Shown one piece after another: positions 26,394-34,388 of a DNA stretch of 64,000 bases. This stretch comes from Bryobacterales bacterium (GTDB taxonomy: Bacteria; Acidobacteriota; Terriglobia; Bryobacterales; Bryobacteraceae), in contig PNAJ01000146.1 of the NCBI GenBank assembly GCA_003170295.1, positions 35,168 to 99,167 on the forward strand. The letters are read 5' to 3'. The stretch's first letter is position 1. Each line of letters opens with the position of its first letter. Under the pieces are notes generated by a model that saw nothing but the letters and a program-made list of their open reading frames with translations, searched no databases and was not told the DNA's origin. The translations under genes were made by a program, and so were the position numbers.

Positions 26394-27300
26394 GAGCGGC
26401 CTCTTCTCTCCGAATCAGTGCGATGAATACGTCTTCGAGCGACGGTGAAATTTCATGAAACTCGAATCCCATCCTCGATGCCAGCGCTTCCACCGACGTC
26501 AGTTTCGGATTCAAGAACAAATGCAGATCCGCGCCCGATGGCTCCACCGTCAGCACCCCTGGCTCTTTCCCGAGCCTCTCCCGCAGCGCCCGATTAGCGC
26601 TCGACCGAATCTGATAGCACGTCTCTTCCAAGCTCTTCTTCAGCGCCGCCGGCGTGTCGCAGCGAATGATGCGTCCATGATCCATGAACGCCACGCGATT
26701 CGCGCGCTCGGCCTCGTCAAGATAAGCCGTGCTGGCGAACACGGTCAGCCCTTCCCGCACCAAGCCGTAGAGAATCACCCAGAAATCGCGGCGCGAAACC
26801 GGATCGACTCCGTTGGTCGGTTCATCCAGAAATAGGACCCGCGGCTTGTGCAGCAGTGTGCACATCAACGCAAGCTTCTGTTTCATCCCGCCCGAAAGTT
26901 TTCCCGCCTGCCGTTTCTGAAACGGCTCCATGCGCGTCATACGTAATAGCCTCGTCGTCAACTCGTCGCGCTCGCGCCCCATCACTCCGAACAGGTCCGA
27001 GTAGAACTGCATGTTCTCAGCCACTGTCAAATCGCTATAGAGGCCGAACCGCTGCGCCATATATCCGATCTGATCTTTCACGGCGTCCAACTCATTCGCA
27101 ACATCGTGCCCGGCGACGATCGCCTTGCCCTCAGTGGGATTCATCAACCCGCACAACATCCGCAGGGTCGTCGTTTTCCCCGCTCCATCCGGTCCCACCA
27201 GCCCGAAAATCTCTCCCTCGGCGATGTCCAGATTCAGGTGGTCCACCGCCGTCAACGCGCCGAATTTGCGCGTCAGATTTTCGGTATGAATAATCGTCAC
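26383..27300 (-). CDS. ABC transporter ATP-binding protein (first)
   Basis: A 305-residue ATPase with Walker A GPDGAGKTT, a complete signature LSGGMKQKLALMCTLL and Walker B VLFLDEPTNGVDPVSRRDFW, then a C-terminal domain ending SPSLEDVFIALI. GTG 27300 lies 13 bp after the HlyD stop and leads directly into VTIIHTENLTRKFGALTAV; the frame extends to 27333 without good reason. The asymmetric pair (this canonical signature, the altered one in the partner) suggests unequal ATP sites. Confidence 0.92.
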   Translation of the reverse strand: MTIIHTENLTRKFGALTAVDHLNLDIAEGEIFGLVGPDGAGKTTTLRMLCGLMNPTEGKAIVAGHDVANELDAVKDQIGYMAQRFGLYSDLTVAENMQFYSDLFGVMGRERDELTTRLLRMTRMEPFQKRQAGKLSGGMKQKLALMCTLLHKPRVLFLDEPTNGVDPVSRRDFWVILYGLVREGLTVFASTAYLDEAERANRVAFMDHGRIIRCDTPAALKKSLEETCYQIRSSANRALRERLGKEPGVLTVEPSGADLHLFLNPKLTSVEALASRMGFEFHEISPSLEDVFIALIRREEAARAA

Positions 27301-27313
27301 AACGCCATCTCTT

Positions 27314-28480
27314 TCACAACACAATCTCCGCATCCACCGGCATGTTGTTTTTCAAGTCGTGGCTCGAATTATCGACGTCCACTTTGATCCGGTACACCAG
27401 CTTCACGCGCTCTTCCTTCGTCTGGATCTGCTTCGGCGTGAACTCCGCCTCGGATGCGATGAAGCTCACCGTGCCCCAATAGACCTTTCCCTTATACGAA
27501 TCCGTCGACAACTTTACCTTCTGTCCCAGCTTGACCCGACCCAGATCCGTTTCATTGATATAGGCGCGCAGCCATGGATGATCCAGGTCGCCGATCGTGA
27601 CGATGGTCGTTCCCGCAGCCAGCACTTCGCCCGCTTCCGCCGATTTCACCAGCACCACTCCATCGATTGGAGTCGCGATCACCGTGTCGTCCAATTGCGA
27701 TTGCGACATCCCTTCCTGCGCCTGCGTGCGGTTGATCTCCGCGCTGCGCGCTAATAGTTCCTGCTCCTTGCGCACCAATTCCAGCCGGTTCGCTTCCGAC
27801 GTTCTCAGCGACGCCTGCGCCTTCGCCACTGCCGCACGCGCCCCCGCGATCTCCTCCTTGCGCGGACCCTCTTTCACCATTGCGAGCTTTTCCTCCGCCT
27901 GATGCAACTGCGCCGTGGCGCTATCGAACTTCATTCGCGACTGATCGTACTGCTGCTTGGAAATATCTTCGTTCTTATACAGAGCTTGCATCCGCCCCCA
28001 GTCCGAGCGCGCAAACTCCAACTGCGCCCGAGCGTCGTTCGCCGCTGCCTCCGCCTGCTGAATATCCTGCCTGCGACTGCCATTGAGCAACTCATCGAGC
28101 TTCGCCTGAGCCTCGTTCACTTCCGCCCGCCTCGCCGCGATATCGCTCTCGAGCGTCGCTTTTTGAAAAGCGATGGACGTCTCCAACTGGCGGTAATTCG
28201 ATTCCGCGCTCACCACCGCGGCCTGATCGCGCAAACGCTGCTGCTGAAGCTGCATCGGATCGAGGCGCGCGATGATATCGTTCCTCTTCACCCAGGCGCC
28301 CTCGCGTACATTCAGATCCGTCATGCGTCCGGCGATCTTGAACGATAAATCGACCAGCGTCAGTTCCAGATTGCCGGAGACAAGAATGCGATTGCCGTCA
28401 CTCGCGTGCGCGTCGCGCCACCACCAGGTCCCTCCTCCGATGGCCGCCAGCAATATGATGATGGGAAGTGTTTTCTTCAT
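27314..28480 (-). CDS. HlyD family membrane fusion protein
   Basis: A 388-residue periplasmic adaptor. One N-terminal membrane anchor (TLPIIILLAAIGGGTWWW) is followed by a biotinyl-lipoyl-like half motif (VREGAWVKRNDIIARLDPMQL), a long coiled-coil hairpin rich in Ala, Gln and Glu (about residues 75-250), the second lipoyl half (VIATPIDGVVLVKSAEAGEVL) and a beta-barrel end. It matches YbhG and links the inner-membrane ABC complex to the TolC-like protein encoded upstream. Stop and start overlap by 4 bp (ATGA) with the tolC-like gene. Confidence 0.93.
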   Translation of the reverse strand: MKKTLPIIILLAAIGGGTWWWRDAHASDGNRILVSGNLELTLVDLSFKIAGRMTDLNVREGAWVKRNDIIARLDPMQLQQQRLRDQAAVVSAESNYRQLETSIAFQKATLESDIAARRAEVNEAQAKLDELLNGSRRQDIQQAEAAANDARAQLEFARSDWGRMQALYKNEDISKQQYDQSRMKFDSATAQLHQAEEKLAMVKEGPRKEEIAGARAAVAKAQASLRTSEANRLELVRKEQELLARSAEINRTQAQEGMSQSQLDDTVIATPIDGVVLVKSAEAGEVLAAGTTIVTIGDLDHPWLRAYINETDLGRVKLGQKVKLSTDSYKGKVYWGTVSFIASEAEFTPKQIQTKEERVKLVYRIKVDVDNSSHDLKNNMPVDAEIVL

Positions 28481-29790
28481 TGGTTTAAGTACTCCGAAAT
28501 GCTCCCTGTCGCCGTTGCCAGATCCAGACGAGCCAGGTTGTAGTTATAAAGCGCGGCGATTTGATTGTCCCGAGCCCGATCGAGCCGCGTCTGCGCGTCC
28601 GTCACTTCGATCGAATTCGCAACGCCGCCTTCATATCTTCTTCGAGCTTGTGCCAGTTCATTTTCCGCCAGCCCCAGCCCTTCGCGAGCCGTCTCCACCT
28701 GGCTCGCCGCCGACCGTATACTGTCGAGCGCAAGCCGCACATCCAACTCCACCTGTTGCTTGGTATCGCGCGTCCGGATCTGCTCCTGCCGCAATTCCGA
28801 AAGGCTCTCCGCACGCCGAGCGTCTCTGCGGCCGCCATCAAACACAGGAACCTTCATCGAAATTCCATACGCCCGCGTTGGCACCGCGTTGTCAATCCCC
28901 GTGCCCGTCGTCCCATAATTCCCGAACGCGCTCACCGATGGCAGTCTTTCCGCCTTCACCGATCCATAATTCAGTCGCGCGATTTCTTCGCGCTTCGCCT
29001 GTGCCTTCAACTCCGCTCGTTCGTTCCTCGCCTTTTCGAGCGCCGCCGCCATCGACCCTGCCTCCACCGGCTTGTAAGTCAGCTTGTCCGTGAACTCGAT
29101 CGGAGCGTCCAGATTCAAGCCCATCGCCCGCAGCAATTGCAGCGCGGCCTTGCGCCGATCGTTCTCTGCGACGATCATATTCTGCCGGTCGTTGGCAAGC
29201 TGCACCTGCGCGCGCGTCACTTCAATTCCTGTTCCCGTGCCCGCCGTCTTCTGGCGCTCCGCCAGCTTCAACAACGCGTCTGACAGCTCGACGTTCGCGC
29301 GCTCTGTCTCCAACTTCGCGTCCGCGCGCAAGCAGGCCAGATACGCCCGAGCCACGGTGTCGCTCACCTGATTTCGCGTCGTGTCGGCGTCGGCCTTCGT
29401 CGCCGCGACGGTCGCCTTTGACGACTGATATTTTCGAATCGAGCTGAAATCGAAAACCGACTGCTGTGCCGTCGCACGCGCATCGAAGACTGTATACGGC
29501 CCCACCAGCGACGGCAAACTGAATCCCGGTACTTGGATGTTAAGTCCGAAGCTCCGCAGATTCGTCGTCTGGTTCTGATCGCCCACCGACGTTTCAATAT
29601 CCGGCAGGAACGCCGCCCGAGCCTGCGCCACGCGGGTCTGTACTTGCTTGATCGATTCCTCCGCCAGAGCCACCCGAAGACTTCCCTCCGGCGCCAGCGC
29701 AATCTCCACCGCGCGCTTCAAGCTCAATGGCAGAGTGTTCTGCGCGCACGCAAACGCCGCAGTCGCCGATAAAAGAAATATCCACCGCAT
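28477..29790 (-). CDS. TolC-family outer membrane efflux protein
   Basis: A 437-residue outer membrane channel. It has a signal peptide (MRWIFLLSATAAFACAQ) and two repeats of the outer-membrane efflux fold with long amphipathic coiled coils. Motifs such as VARAYLACLRADAKLETERANVELSDALLKLAERQ and YEGGVANSIEVTDAQTRLDRARDN mark the two halves. ATG 29790 shares a base with the TetR stop (TGATG), so translation is coupled. It completes a tripartite export system together with the HlyD and ABC-2 genes. Confidence 0.93.
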   Translation of the reverse strand: MRWIFLLSATAAFACAQNTLPLSLKRAVEIALAPEGSLRVALAEESIKQVQTRVAQARAAFLPDIETSVGDQNQTTNLRSFGLNIQVPGFSLPSLVGPYTVFDARATAQQSVFDFSSIRKYQSSKATVAATKADADTTRNQVSDTVARAYLACLRADAKLETERANVELSDALLKLAERQKTAGTGTGIEVTRAQVQLANDRQNMIVAENDRRKAALQLLRAMGLNLDAPIEFTDKLTYKPVEAGSMAAALEKARNERAELKAQAKREEIARLNYGSVKAERLPSVSAFGNYGTTGTGIDNAVPTRAYGISMKVPVFDGGRRDARRAESLSELRQEQIRTRDTKQQVELDVRLALDSIRSAASQVETAREGLGLAENELAQARRRYEGGVANSIEVTDAQTRLDRARDNQIAALYNYNLARLDLATATGSISEYLNQ

Positions 29791-30392
29791 CAATGCACCT
29801 CCGGCGCACGAAATCCCGCCGCCGCGAACTTTACCAGCCGGGCGATCAGCAGCTTCCGGTCCTGGAGATCCAGCACGCCACCAAACAGATCGCGTAAAAC
29901 CGGTGCGCGGGTCACCGTGTGCGCCATCGCGCCTGCCGTGAAGTGAAGCCGCCAAATCCGCTCCGCCGGCGAAAGCTCTGGTAGCGCTACAGCGATTGCA
30001 TCCGCAAACCGCCGGCTCAGCGTGTCCATGTGATGTTTGAAAACCCGCTTCATTATTTCCGGCGAAGCGAGCACCCGCGCCATCAGCGGAGCCATCGGCT
30101 CATAATCCTGTTCCAGAATCGGCGTAACGAACGCCTCAAGAATCTGCTCGATCGTCGCCTTCGGCCCCGCCGCCTCCAGCATCGCGATCCGCTGCTGGTT
30201 CATCGGTCCCGCGCCCCTCATGATCACCGCTTCGATCAGGATTTCCTTGGACTGGAAGTGATAATTCACCGCCGCCAGATTCACACCGGCTTCGGTCGTG
30301 ATATCGCGTAACGAAGTCGCATCGAACCCCTTCTCGCCAAACAACTTCTCAGCGGTGTCCAGAATTCGCGTCTTCGTGTCACGCTCACTCAT
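29790..30392 (-). CDS. TetR/AcrR family regulator of the efflux operon
   Basis: A 200-residue repressor. The DNA-binding domain TRILDTAEKLFGEKGFDATSLRDITTEAGVNLAAVNYHFQSKEIL occupies about residues 7-52. The C-terminal domain resembles the CecR (YbiH)-like group, which in E. coli also controls the ybhGFSR-type exporter. ATG 30392 was chosen because a strong promoter with palindromic operators lies just upstream; the frame open to 30629 runs into pta. As first gene of its own operon it most likely represses itself and the exporter until a ligand binds. Confidence 0.94.
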   Translation of the reverse strand: MSERDTKTRILDTAEKLFGEKGFDATSLRDITTEAGVNLAAVNYHFQSKEILIEAVIMRGAGPMNQQRIAMLEAAGPKATIEQILEAFVTPILEQDYEPMAPLMARVLASPEIMKRVFKHHMDTLSRRFADAIAVALPELSPAERIWRLHFTAGAMAHTVTRAPVLRDLFGGVLDLQDRKLLIARLVKFAAAGFRAPEVH

Positions 30393-30417
30393 ACGTACGA
30401 TTGAATCATACGTATGA
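30389..30417. promoter_or_regulatory. Twin palindromic operator for the efflux-operon TetR protein
   Basis: TCATACGTATGA (30406-30417) is a perfect 12-bp palindrome. TCATACGTACGA (30389-30400) is a one-mismatch copy, 17 bp away centre to centre. The first covers the -10 box of the tetR promoter and the second covers the start codon. This placement is what an autorepressor needs. Confidence 0.75.
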
Positions 30418-30433
30418 ATTACTATTCTGTCAA
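30405..30433 (-). promoter_or_regulatory. Sigma70 promoter of the tetR-tolC-hlyD-ABC operon
   Basis: On the minus strand TTGACA (30433-30428, perfect) is separated by exactly 17 bases from TATGAT (30410-30405, 5 of 6). The start site would lie a few bases before ATG 30392. This is the strongest canonical promoter noticed in the window and it overlaps the palindromic operator. Confidence 0.8.
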
Positions 30434-30456
30434 TACCCAAGTTATGATATAAATCG

Positions 30457-31392
30457 ATGCCCGAATCCGCGAAGCTCTTTTTGGCACACCAAATCGAGCG
30501 CCTCCGCCACCTTCCCAGAAAGCGCATCGTCTTTCCCGAGGGTGTCGACACTCGTGTCCAATCGGCCGCCGCCCGTCTGCGCTCTGAAGGCTTAGTCGAG
30601 CCGATTCTTCTCAATAGCGATTCCGACAACAGTAAATACGCCGATCTTTACTACTCCCGGCGCCGCGCGAAAGGCATCACTCAGCTCGAAGCGGCGGAGG
30701 TCGCGCGCACGCCGCTCTACCGCGCCGCGCTCATGGTCGCCGCGGGCGATGCCGACGGAGCTATCGGCGGAGCCGTCAACACCACCGCTGAAACCGTCCG
30801 CGCAGCCCTCCACGCCATTGGACCGCGCCCCGGTGTTCGCACTATTTCAGGCGTGTTTTTCCTGTGTGTCGAGGATCGCAATCAAGGTCACGACGGCGTC
30901 CTCGCCTTCGCCGACTGCGCTCTGGTGATCGACCCATCTGCCGTCGAGGTCGCCGAGATCGCCATTTCCACCGCGCACTCCACGCGCACCATCATTGGAG
31001 CCGATCCTAAAATCGCTCTCCTATCTTTCTCAACCAAAGGCAGCGCCACGCATCCGCACGCCGAAAAAATGATTGAAGCTCTCCGCATCCTCCGCGAACG
31101 CGCCCCCGATCTCTCCGTCGATGGCGAATTGCAAGCCGACGCCGCATTAGTTCCCTCCGTAGGCGCCTCGAAGTGTCCCGGATCGCCCGTAGCCGGCCGC
31201 GCCAACACGTTAATTTTCCCCGACCTCGCCAGCGCCAACATCGGATACAAGTTAGTGGAGCGCTTGGGAGGCGCAGTCGCCTACGGCCCGTTCCTGCAAG
31301 GCTTGGCGAAACCCATGAACGACCTTTCGCGAGGCTGCTCCGCCGAAGATATCTACGGCGCGGCGATCATCACGGCGCTCCAATCAGCATGA
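30457..31392 (+). CDS. pta: Phosphate acetyltransferase (Pta family)
   Basis: A 311-residue phosphotransacetylase that interconverts acetyl-CoA and acetyl phosphate. Motifs are RKRIVFPEGVDTRVQSAAA, a long central domain with GGAVNTTAETVRAALHAIGPRPGVRTISGVFFL, and the C-terminal PTA_PTB signature region LSFSTKGSATHPHAEKM and VAGRANTLIFPDLASANIGYKLVERLGG. It is the short single-domain type without the DRTGG regulatory part. It is divergent from the efflux tetR and may share the operator region. Its stop overlaps the start of the deacetylase-like gene (ATGA). An acetate kinase is not in the window; a phosphate butyryltransferase is less likely. Confidence 0.9.
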   Translation: MPESAKLFLAHQIERLRHLPRKRIVFPEGVDTRVQSAAARLRSEGLVEPILLNSDSDNSKYADLYYSRRRAKGITQLEAAEVARTPLYRAALMVAAGDADGAIGGAVNTTAETVRAALHAIGPRPGVRTISGVFFLCVEDRNQGHDGVLAFADCALVIDPSAVEVAEIAISTAHSTRTIIGADPKIALLSFSTKGSATHPHAEKMIEALRILRERAPDLSVDGELQADAALVPSVGASKCPGSPVAGRANTLIFPDLASANIGYKLVERLGGAVAYGPFLQGLAKPMNDLSRGCSAEDIYGAAIITALQSA

Positions 31393-32294
31393 AATTGATC
31401 TATCACGACGGCTACGACCTCAACCTCGGCGCCCACGTCTTTCCTTCGCAAAAATACCGCCTGATTCACGATCGCCTCTCCTCTCAGCTCGCCTCTCAGA
31501 ATGACGACGGTTACGATTTCCTTGCTCCCGAGCCCGCCACTGACGAAGATCTTCTACTGGTCCACGGCCGCGGCTGGATCACGCGCTTGAAGCAGGGAAC
31601 GCTGCATGACGAGGAGCTCCAGCGCCTCGAAATTCCGTCGTCGCAAAAGATGGCCGACGCATTCTGTCTCGCCGCCGGTGGAACTACGCTCGCCGCTCGC
31701 TGCGCTCTTCGCGACACCGCCGCATTCAACGTCGGCGGCGGTTTTCATCACGCCTTTCCAAACCACGGCGAAGGATTCTGCGCCATTCACGATGTCGCGG
31801 TCGCCATCCGTAAGCTGCAACAGGAACAATTGATTGAGCGCGCCCTCGTCGTCGACGTCGATGTCCACCAGGGCAACGGCACCGCCGCCATTTTCGCGAA
31901 CGATGAATCGGTCTTCACGCTCTCCATCCACCAGTTCAACAACTATCCGTACTTCAAGCCGCCATCGGATATCGATGTTCACCTGGAAGATGGCGTCGGC
32001 GATGAAGAATATCTCGAACGTCTGGATCAGGCCGTCGAAAGGGCCCTCAGCCGCTTCGATCCGCAACTGCTGATGTACGTCGCCGGCGCAGACCCCTATA
32101 AAGAGGACCAACTCGGCGGCCTCGCGTTAACGATCGAAGGTCTTATGGAACGCGACCGCCTCGTTTTCAGCATCGCCCACAACCGCAAAATCCCAATCTG
32201 TGTAACCCTCGCCGGAGGGTACGCAAGGCGCGTCGAAGATACCGTGACGATTCACGTTAACACCGCGGAGTGCCTGGCCGCCTGCGTCAAATAA
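31389..32294 (+). CDS. Histone deacetylase family protein
   Basis: A 301-residue zinc-dependent deacetylase-like protein of the arginase/HDAC fold. Visible active-site motifs are GGGFHHAFPNHGEGFCAIHDVAVAI (paired His), DVDVHQGNGTA (zinc Asp and His) and a later GADPYKEDQLGGLALT (zinc Asp). Bacterial members deacetylate acetoin-related or acetyl-lysine substrates (AcuC) or acetylpolyamines. ATG 31389 overlaps the pta stop, so the two are translationally coupled. Substrate is inferred only from context. Confidence 0.9.
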   Translation: MKLIYHDGYDLNLGAHVFPSQKYRLIHDRLSSQLASQNDDGYDFLAPEPATDEDLLLVHGRGWITRLKQGTLHDEELQRLEIPSSQKMADAFCLAAGGTTLAARCALRDTAAFNVGGGFHHAFPNHGEGFCAIHDVAVAIRKLQQEQLIERALVVDVDVHQGNGTAAIFANDESVFTLSIHQFNNYPYFKPPSDIDVHLEDGVGDEEYLERLDQAVERALSRFDPQLLMYVAGADPYKEDQLGGLALTIEGLMERDRLVFSIAHNRKIPICVTLAGGYARRVEDTVTIHVNTAECLAACVK

Positions 32295-32297
32295 GAA

Positions 32298-33029
32298 TCA
32301 GGGCGTAAGCCGTTCCATAACAGAGCCCCTCACCGGTCCACCCGATTCCGCCACGAACACCACCACTCGCGTATCCGCCGGCTGCGCGCCTAGCGGCAGC
32401 CGTACAGTCTTATCGAGCCCCGCCGTTTTCGTCACTGTTCCCACCTTGGTCAAACTCCGCACCACCGCGACGTGCGTCAACGTTTTTCCCGCGTTCTCCC
32501 CACGCCGGACACTCGATTGATCGTGGTCGTCCGCAATAGCGACCCACACGTCACCCTTGCCCGACAACCCACTCAGCGCAATGCTGACCACTGCCTCATT
32601 CCCCTCGCGCTTCGCTGTCACGATTCGCACCGTCGTGTCCAGACGCGCCTTGGAACGTGCCGCCTCGCGCGTAATCGCGGCCAGAATCGCCTTCTCATCG
32701 CCGCCGAGCATTGCAGCGCGCCCATCGATCACCAACTGCGGCGTGTAGCTCTCCGCCAGCAGAGACCGCGCGTACATCCCTTGCCTCTGCGTGAATTGCG
32801 CCGAGGAATAAGGGTCGCTCCACCCGAGAGAATTCCAATAGTCGACGTGCTCACTCAGAACGATGATCTGCACTCCCTCCACCGGCTGCATCCGATCGAG
32901 CTTCATCAGCAGCGCATCGGCCGGAGGACAACTCGAGCATCCTTCCGACGTGAACAACTCAGCCAGCACCGCGACCGTTGTCGCCTTCGCCGCCATCGCA
33001 AACATCGCCGCCACGATAAATCGCTTCAT
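32298..33029 (-). CDS. DUF1223 family secreted thioredoxin-fold protein
   Basis: A 243-residue protein of the DUF1223 family. A signal peptide (MKRFIVAAMFAMAAKA) is followed by the hallmark VLAELFTSEGCSSCPPADALLMKL, a CxxC in a thioredoxin-like fold. EHVDYWNSLGWSDPYSSAQFTQRQGMYA and YTPQLVIDG are also typical of the family. A redox role in the periplasm is suggested by the fold but not established. The gene is convergent with the HDAC-like gene; stops are 3 bp apart. Confidence 0.9.
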   Translation of the reverse strand: MKRFIVAAMFAMAAKATTVAVLAELFTSEGCSSCPPADALLMKLDRMQPVEGVQIIVLSEHVDYWNSLGWSDPYSSAQFTQRQGMYARSLLAESYTPQLVIDGRAAMLGGDEKAILAAITREAARSKARLDTTVRIVTAKREGNEAVVSIALSGLSGKGDVWVAIADDHDQSSVRRGENAGKTLTHVAVVRSLTKVGTVTKTAGLDKTVRLPLGAQPADTRVVVFVAESGGPVRGSVMERLTP

Positions 33030-33054
33030 TCGACCTCGCTAATTATATGCTCGC

Positions 33055-33090
33055 TGAAAATGAAATGGGCCGCCCGGCTCCGGACGGCCC
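33055..33090 (-). terminator. Intrinsic terminator after the cold-shock gene
   Basis: On the minus strand a GC-rich hairpin (33090-33067; GGGCCGTCC and CGGGCGGCCC arms) is followed by a T-rich run ATTTCATTTT. It lies 43 bp after the csp stop and before the DUF1223 gene, so it should end the short csp transcript. Confidence 0.7.
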
Positions 33091-33132
33091 TGTTTAAAAT
33101 ATTCGCTCACCTTTTGGCAGACGACGAAATCG

Positions 33133-33336
33133 CTAAGGACGGTTGACGTTCTCAGCCTGCAAACCTTTCGGTCCCTTTTTTACTTCAAACTCAACCTCCG
33201 TGCCTTCCTCCAGCGTCCGGTAACCGGACATCTCGATCACGGAGAAGTGGACAAAAACATCCTCGCCACTGGAGCGCTGGATAAATCCATAACCCTTTGC
33301 GGCGTTAAACCATTTCACAACACCCTTTTCTCTCAC
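33133..33336 (-). CDS. Cold-shock domain protein
   Basis: A 67-residue single cold-shock domain, the usual length. RNP1-type KGYGFIQR and RNP2-type [10 protein letters not shown] are present for single-stranded nucleic-acid binding; it acts as an RNA chaperone. GTG 33336 was chosen because an AGGAG lies 10 bases upstream and the product from there has canonical size. The longer frame to 33387 adds a basic, non-conserved leader. A terminator hairpin follows the gene. Confidence 0.94.
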   Translation of the reverse strand: MREKGVVKWFNAAKGYGFIQRSSGEDVFVHFSVIEMSGYRTLEEGTEVEFEVKKGPKGLQAENVNRP

Positions 33337-33524
33337 TCGCTTGATTCTCCTCTTCAATCCTGTTTGCACCTTCGCGGAGCCAGTCAAGCGCCGGAAGGTG
33401 CGATCAAAACTCCGGTTATTTTCTCACGGAATGTACCTCCTCGCAAGCGCTCTCGCCGCCCAAGGGAACTTTCCGGCAGCGGCGTGCGTAGTAAAATCGG
33501 ACTTAAAGAAAAGGAGCGAATACT

Positions 33525-34145
33525 ATGCACAAACGATTAATACTTTCCATCGCGGCGATTTCGGTTCTCGCGGTCGCGCCCGCAATGGCGGCGGACAGCG
33601 GAGCCCTGAACGACGCGGAGCGCGCATTCCTCATTGAGCAAATGGAGATGTCGAAAAAAGCGTTCCTCGCAAGCATCTCCGGATTGAGCGAAGCACAATG
33701 GAAGTTCAAACCGGCTCCCGCCGTGTGGAGCGTAGCGGAATGCGCAGAGCACATCGTCCTTTCTGAGAGCTTTATTTTCGACGGCGCCCAACAGGTCTTG
33801 AAGACGCCCGCCGTCGCGAGGCCGGAGAAATCGAATCTTGAGTTCGATCACATGCTGGCGATGGGCGTGCAGGACCGCAGCCACAAGGCTACTGCGCCGG
33901 AGCCGATCACCCCATCGGGTAAGATCGCCACGCCCGCCGATGCGGCACGGGAGTTCACAGCGAAGCGTGACAAGAACGAAGAATACGTCAAAACAACGTC
34001 GGACGAGCTGCGCACGCATGTCGGCCCCGGGCCGGCCGGACCGATGGACGCGTATCAATTCCTCGTGTTAATGGCAACGCATACCGCGCGTCACACGGCG
34101 CAAATCAAAGAGGTCCAGGCGAACGCAAATTATCCGGCGAAGTAG
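33525..34145 (+). CDS. Secreted DinB-like protein
   Basis: A 206-residue protein with a signal peptide (MHKRLILSIAAISVLAVAPAMA) and a DinB/YfiT-type four-helix domain. The three metal His sites can be placed in ECAEHIVLSE and in MATHTARHTAQI near the C-terminus. Superfamily members bind divalent metals and some act as thiol transferases; the function of the exported forms is unknown. AAGGAGCG sits 7 bases before the ATG. A decayed DinB-family gene lies at 43635-44035. Confidence 0.88.
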   Translation: MHKRLILSIAAISVLAVAPAMAADSGALNDAERAFLIEQMEMSKKAFLASISGLSEAQWKFKPAPAVWSVAECAEHIVLSESFIFDGAQQVLKTPAVARPEKSNLEFDHMLAMGVQDRSHKATAPEPITPSGKIATPADAAREFTAKRDKNEEYVKTTSDELRTHVGPGPAGPMDAYQFLVLMATHTARHTAQIKEVQANANYPAK

Positions 34146-34185
34146 AACTCACGCAGTCCTGTCCCCATCTTTCGTTCGATATAGC

Positions 34186-34289
34186 CGCGAAAAATGGGGA
34201 CCTCTCTGTCCCAAGGCGCCACTGTCCCCTGAACAAACACTCCATACCCCAACGCCGGGTGGACAGAGCGGTCTGTCCCCTTCTTTCGC
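34186..34289. repeat. Dispersed REP-like doublet, copy 1
   Basis: About 104 bp carrying two small hairpins: GGGAC-CTCTCT-GTCCC at one end and GGACAGA...TCTGTCC at the other. It matches the reverse complement of 52561-52670 over nearly its whole length, with a few indels. The GGGGACAG core resembles the ends of the RAYT element at 44052-44896. Confidence 0.75.
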
Positions 34290-34306
34290 CCCGGCCACAA
34301 AATCGG

Positions 34307-34337
34307 GTAGTCAGGCATTCACCTTTTATCTGACTAC
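34307..34337. other. Hairpin upstream of fumarase
   Basis: An 8-bp stem GTAGTCAG/CTGACTAC with a 15-base loop lies about 50 bp before the fumarase start. It could be the end of the DinB transcript. No U-tract follows. Confidence 0.35.
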
Positions 34338-34388
34338 CAAAAATCGCCACCCGCGGGCAAGTTAGAATTGTGTCTTACGGACAAATAA

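Noticed and set aside
34130..34318. Small minus-strand protein of 62 residues
   Set aside because: The frame lies inside the REP-like repeat and its translation only reflects the repeat; no ribosome site.
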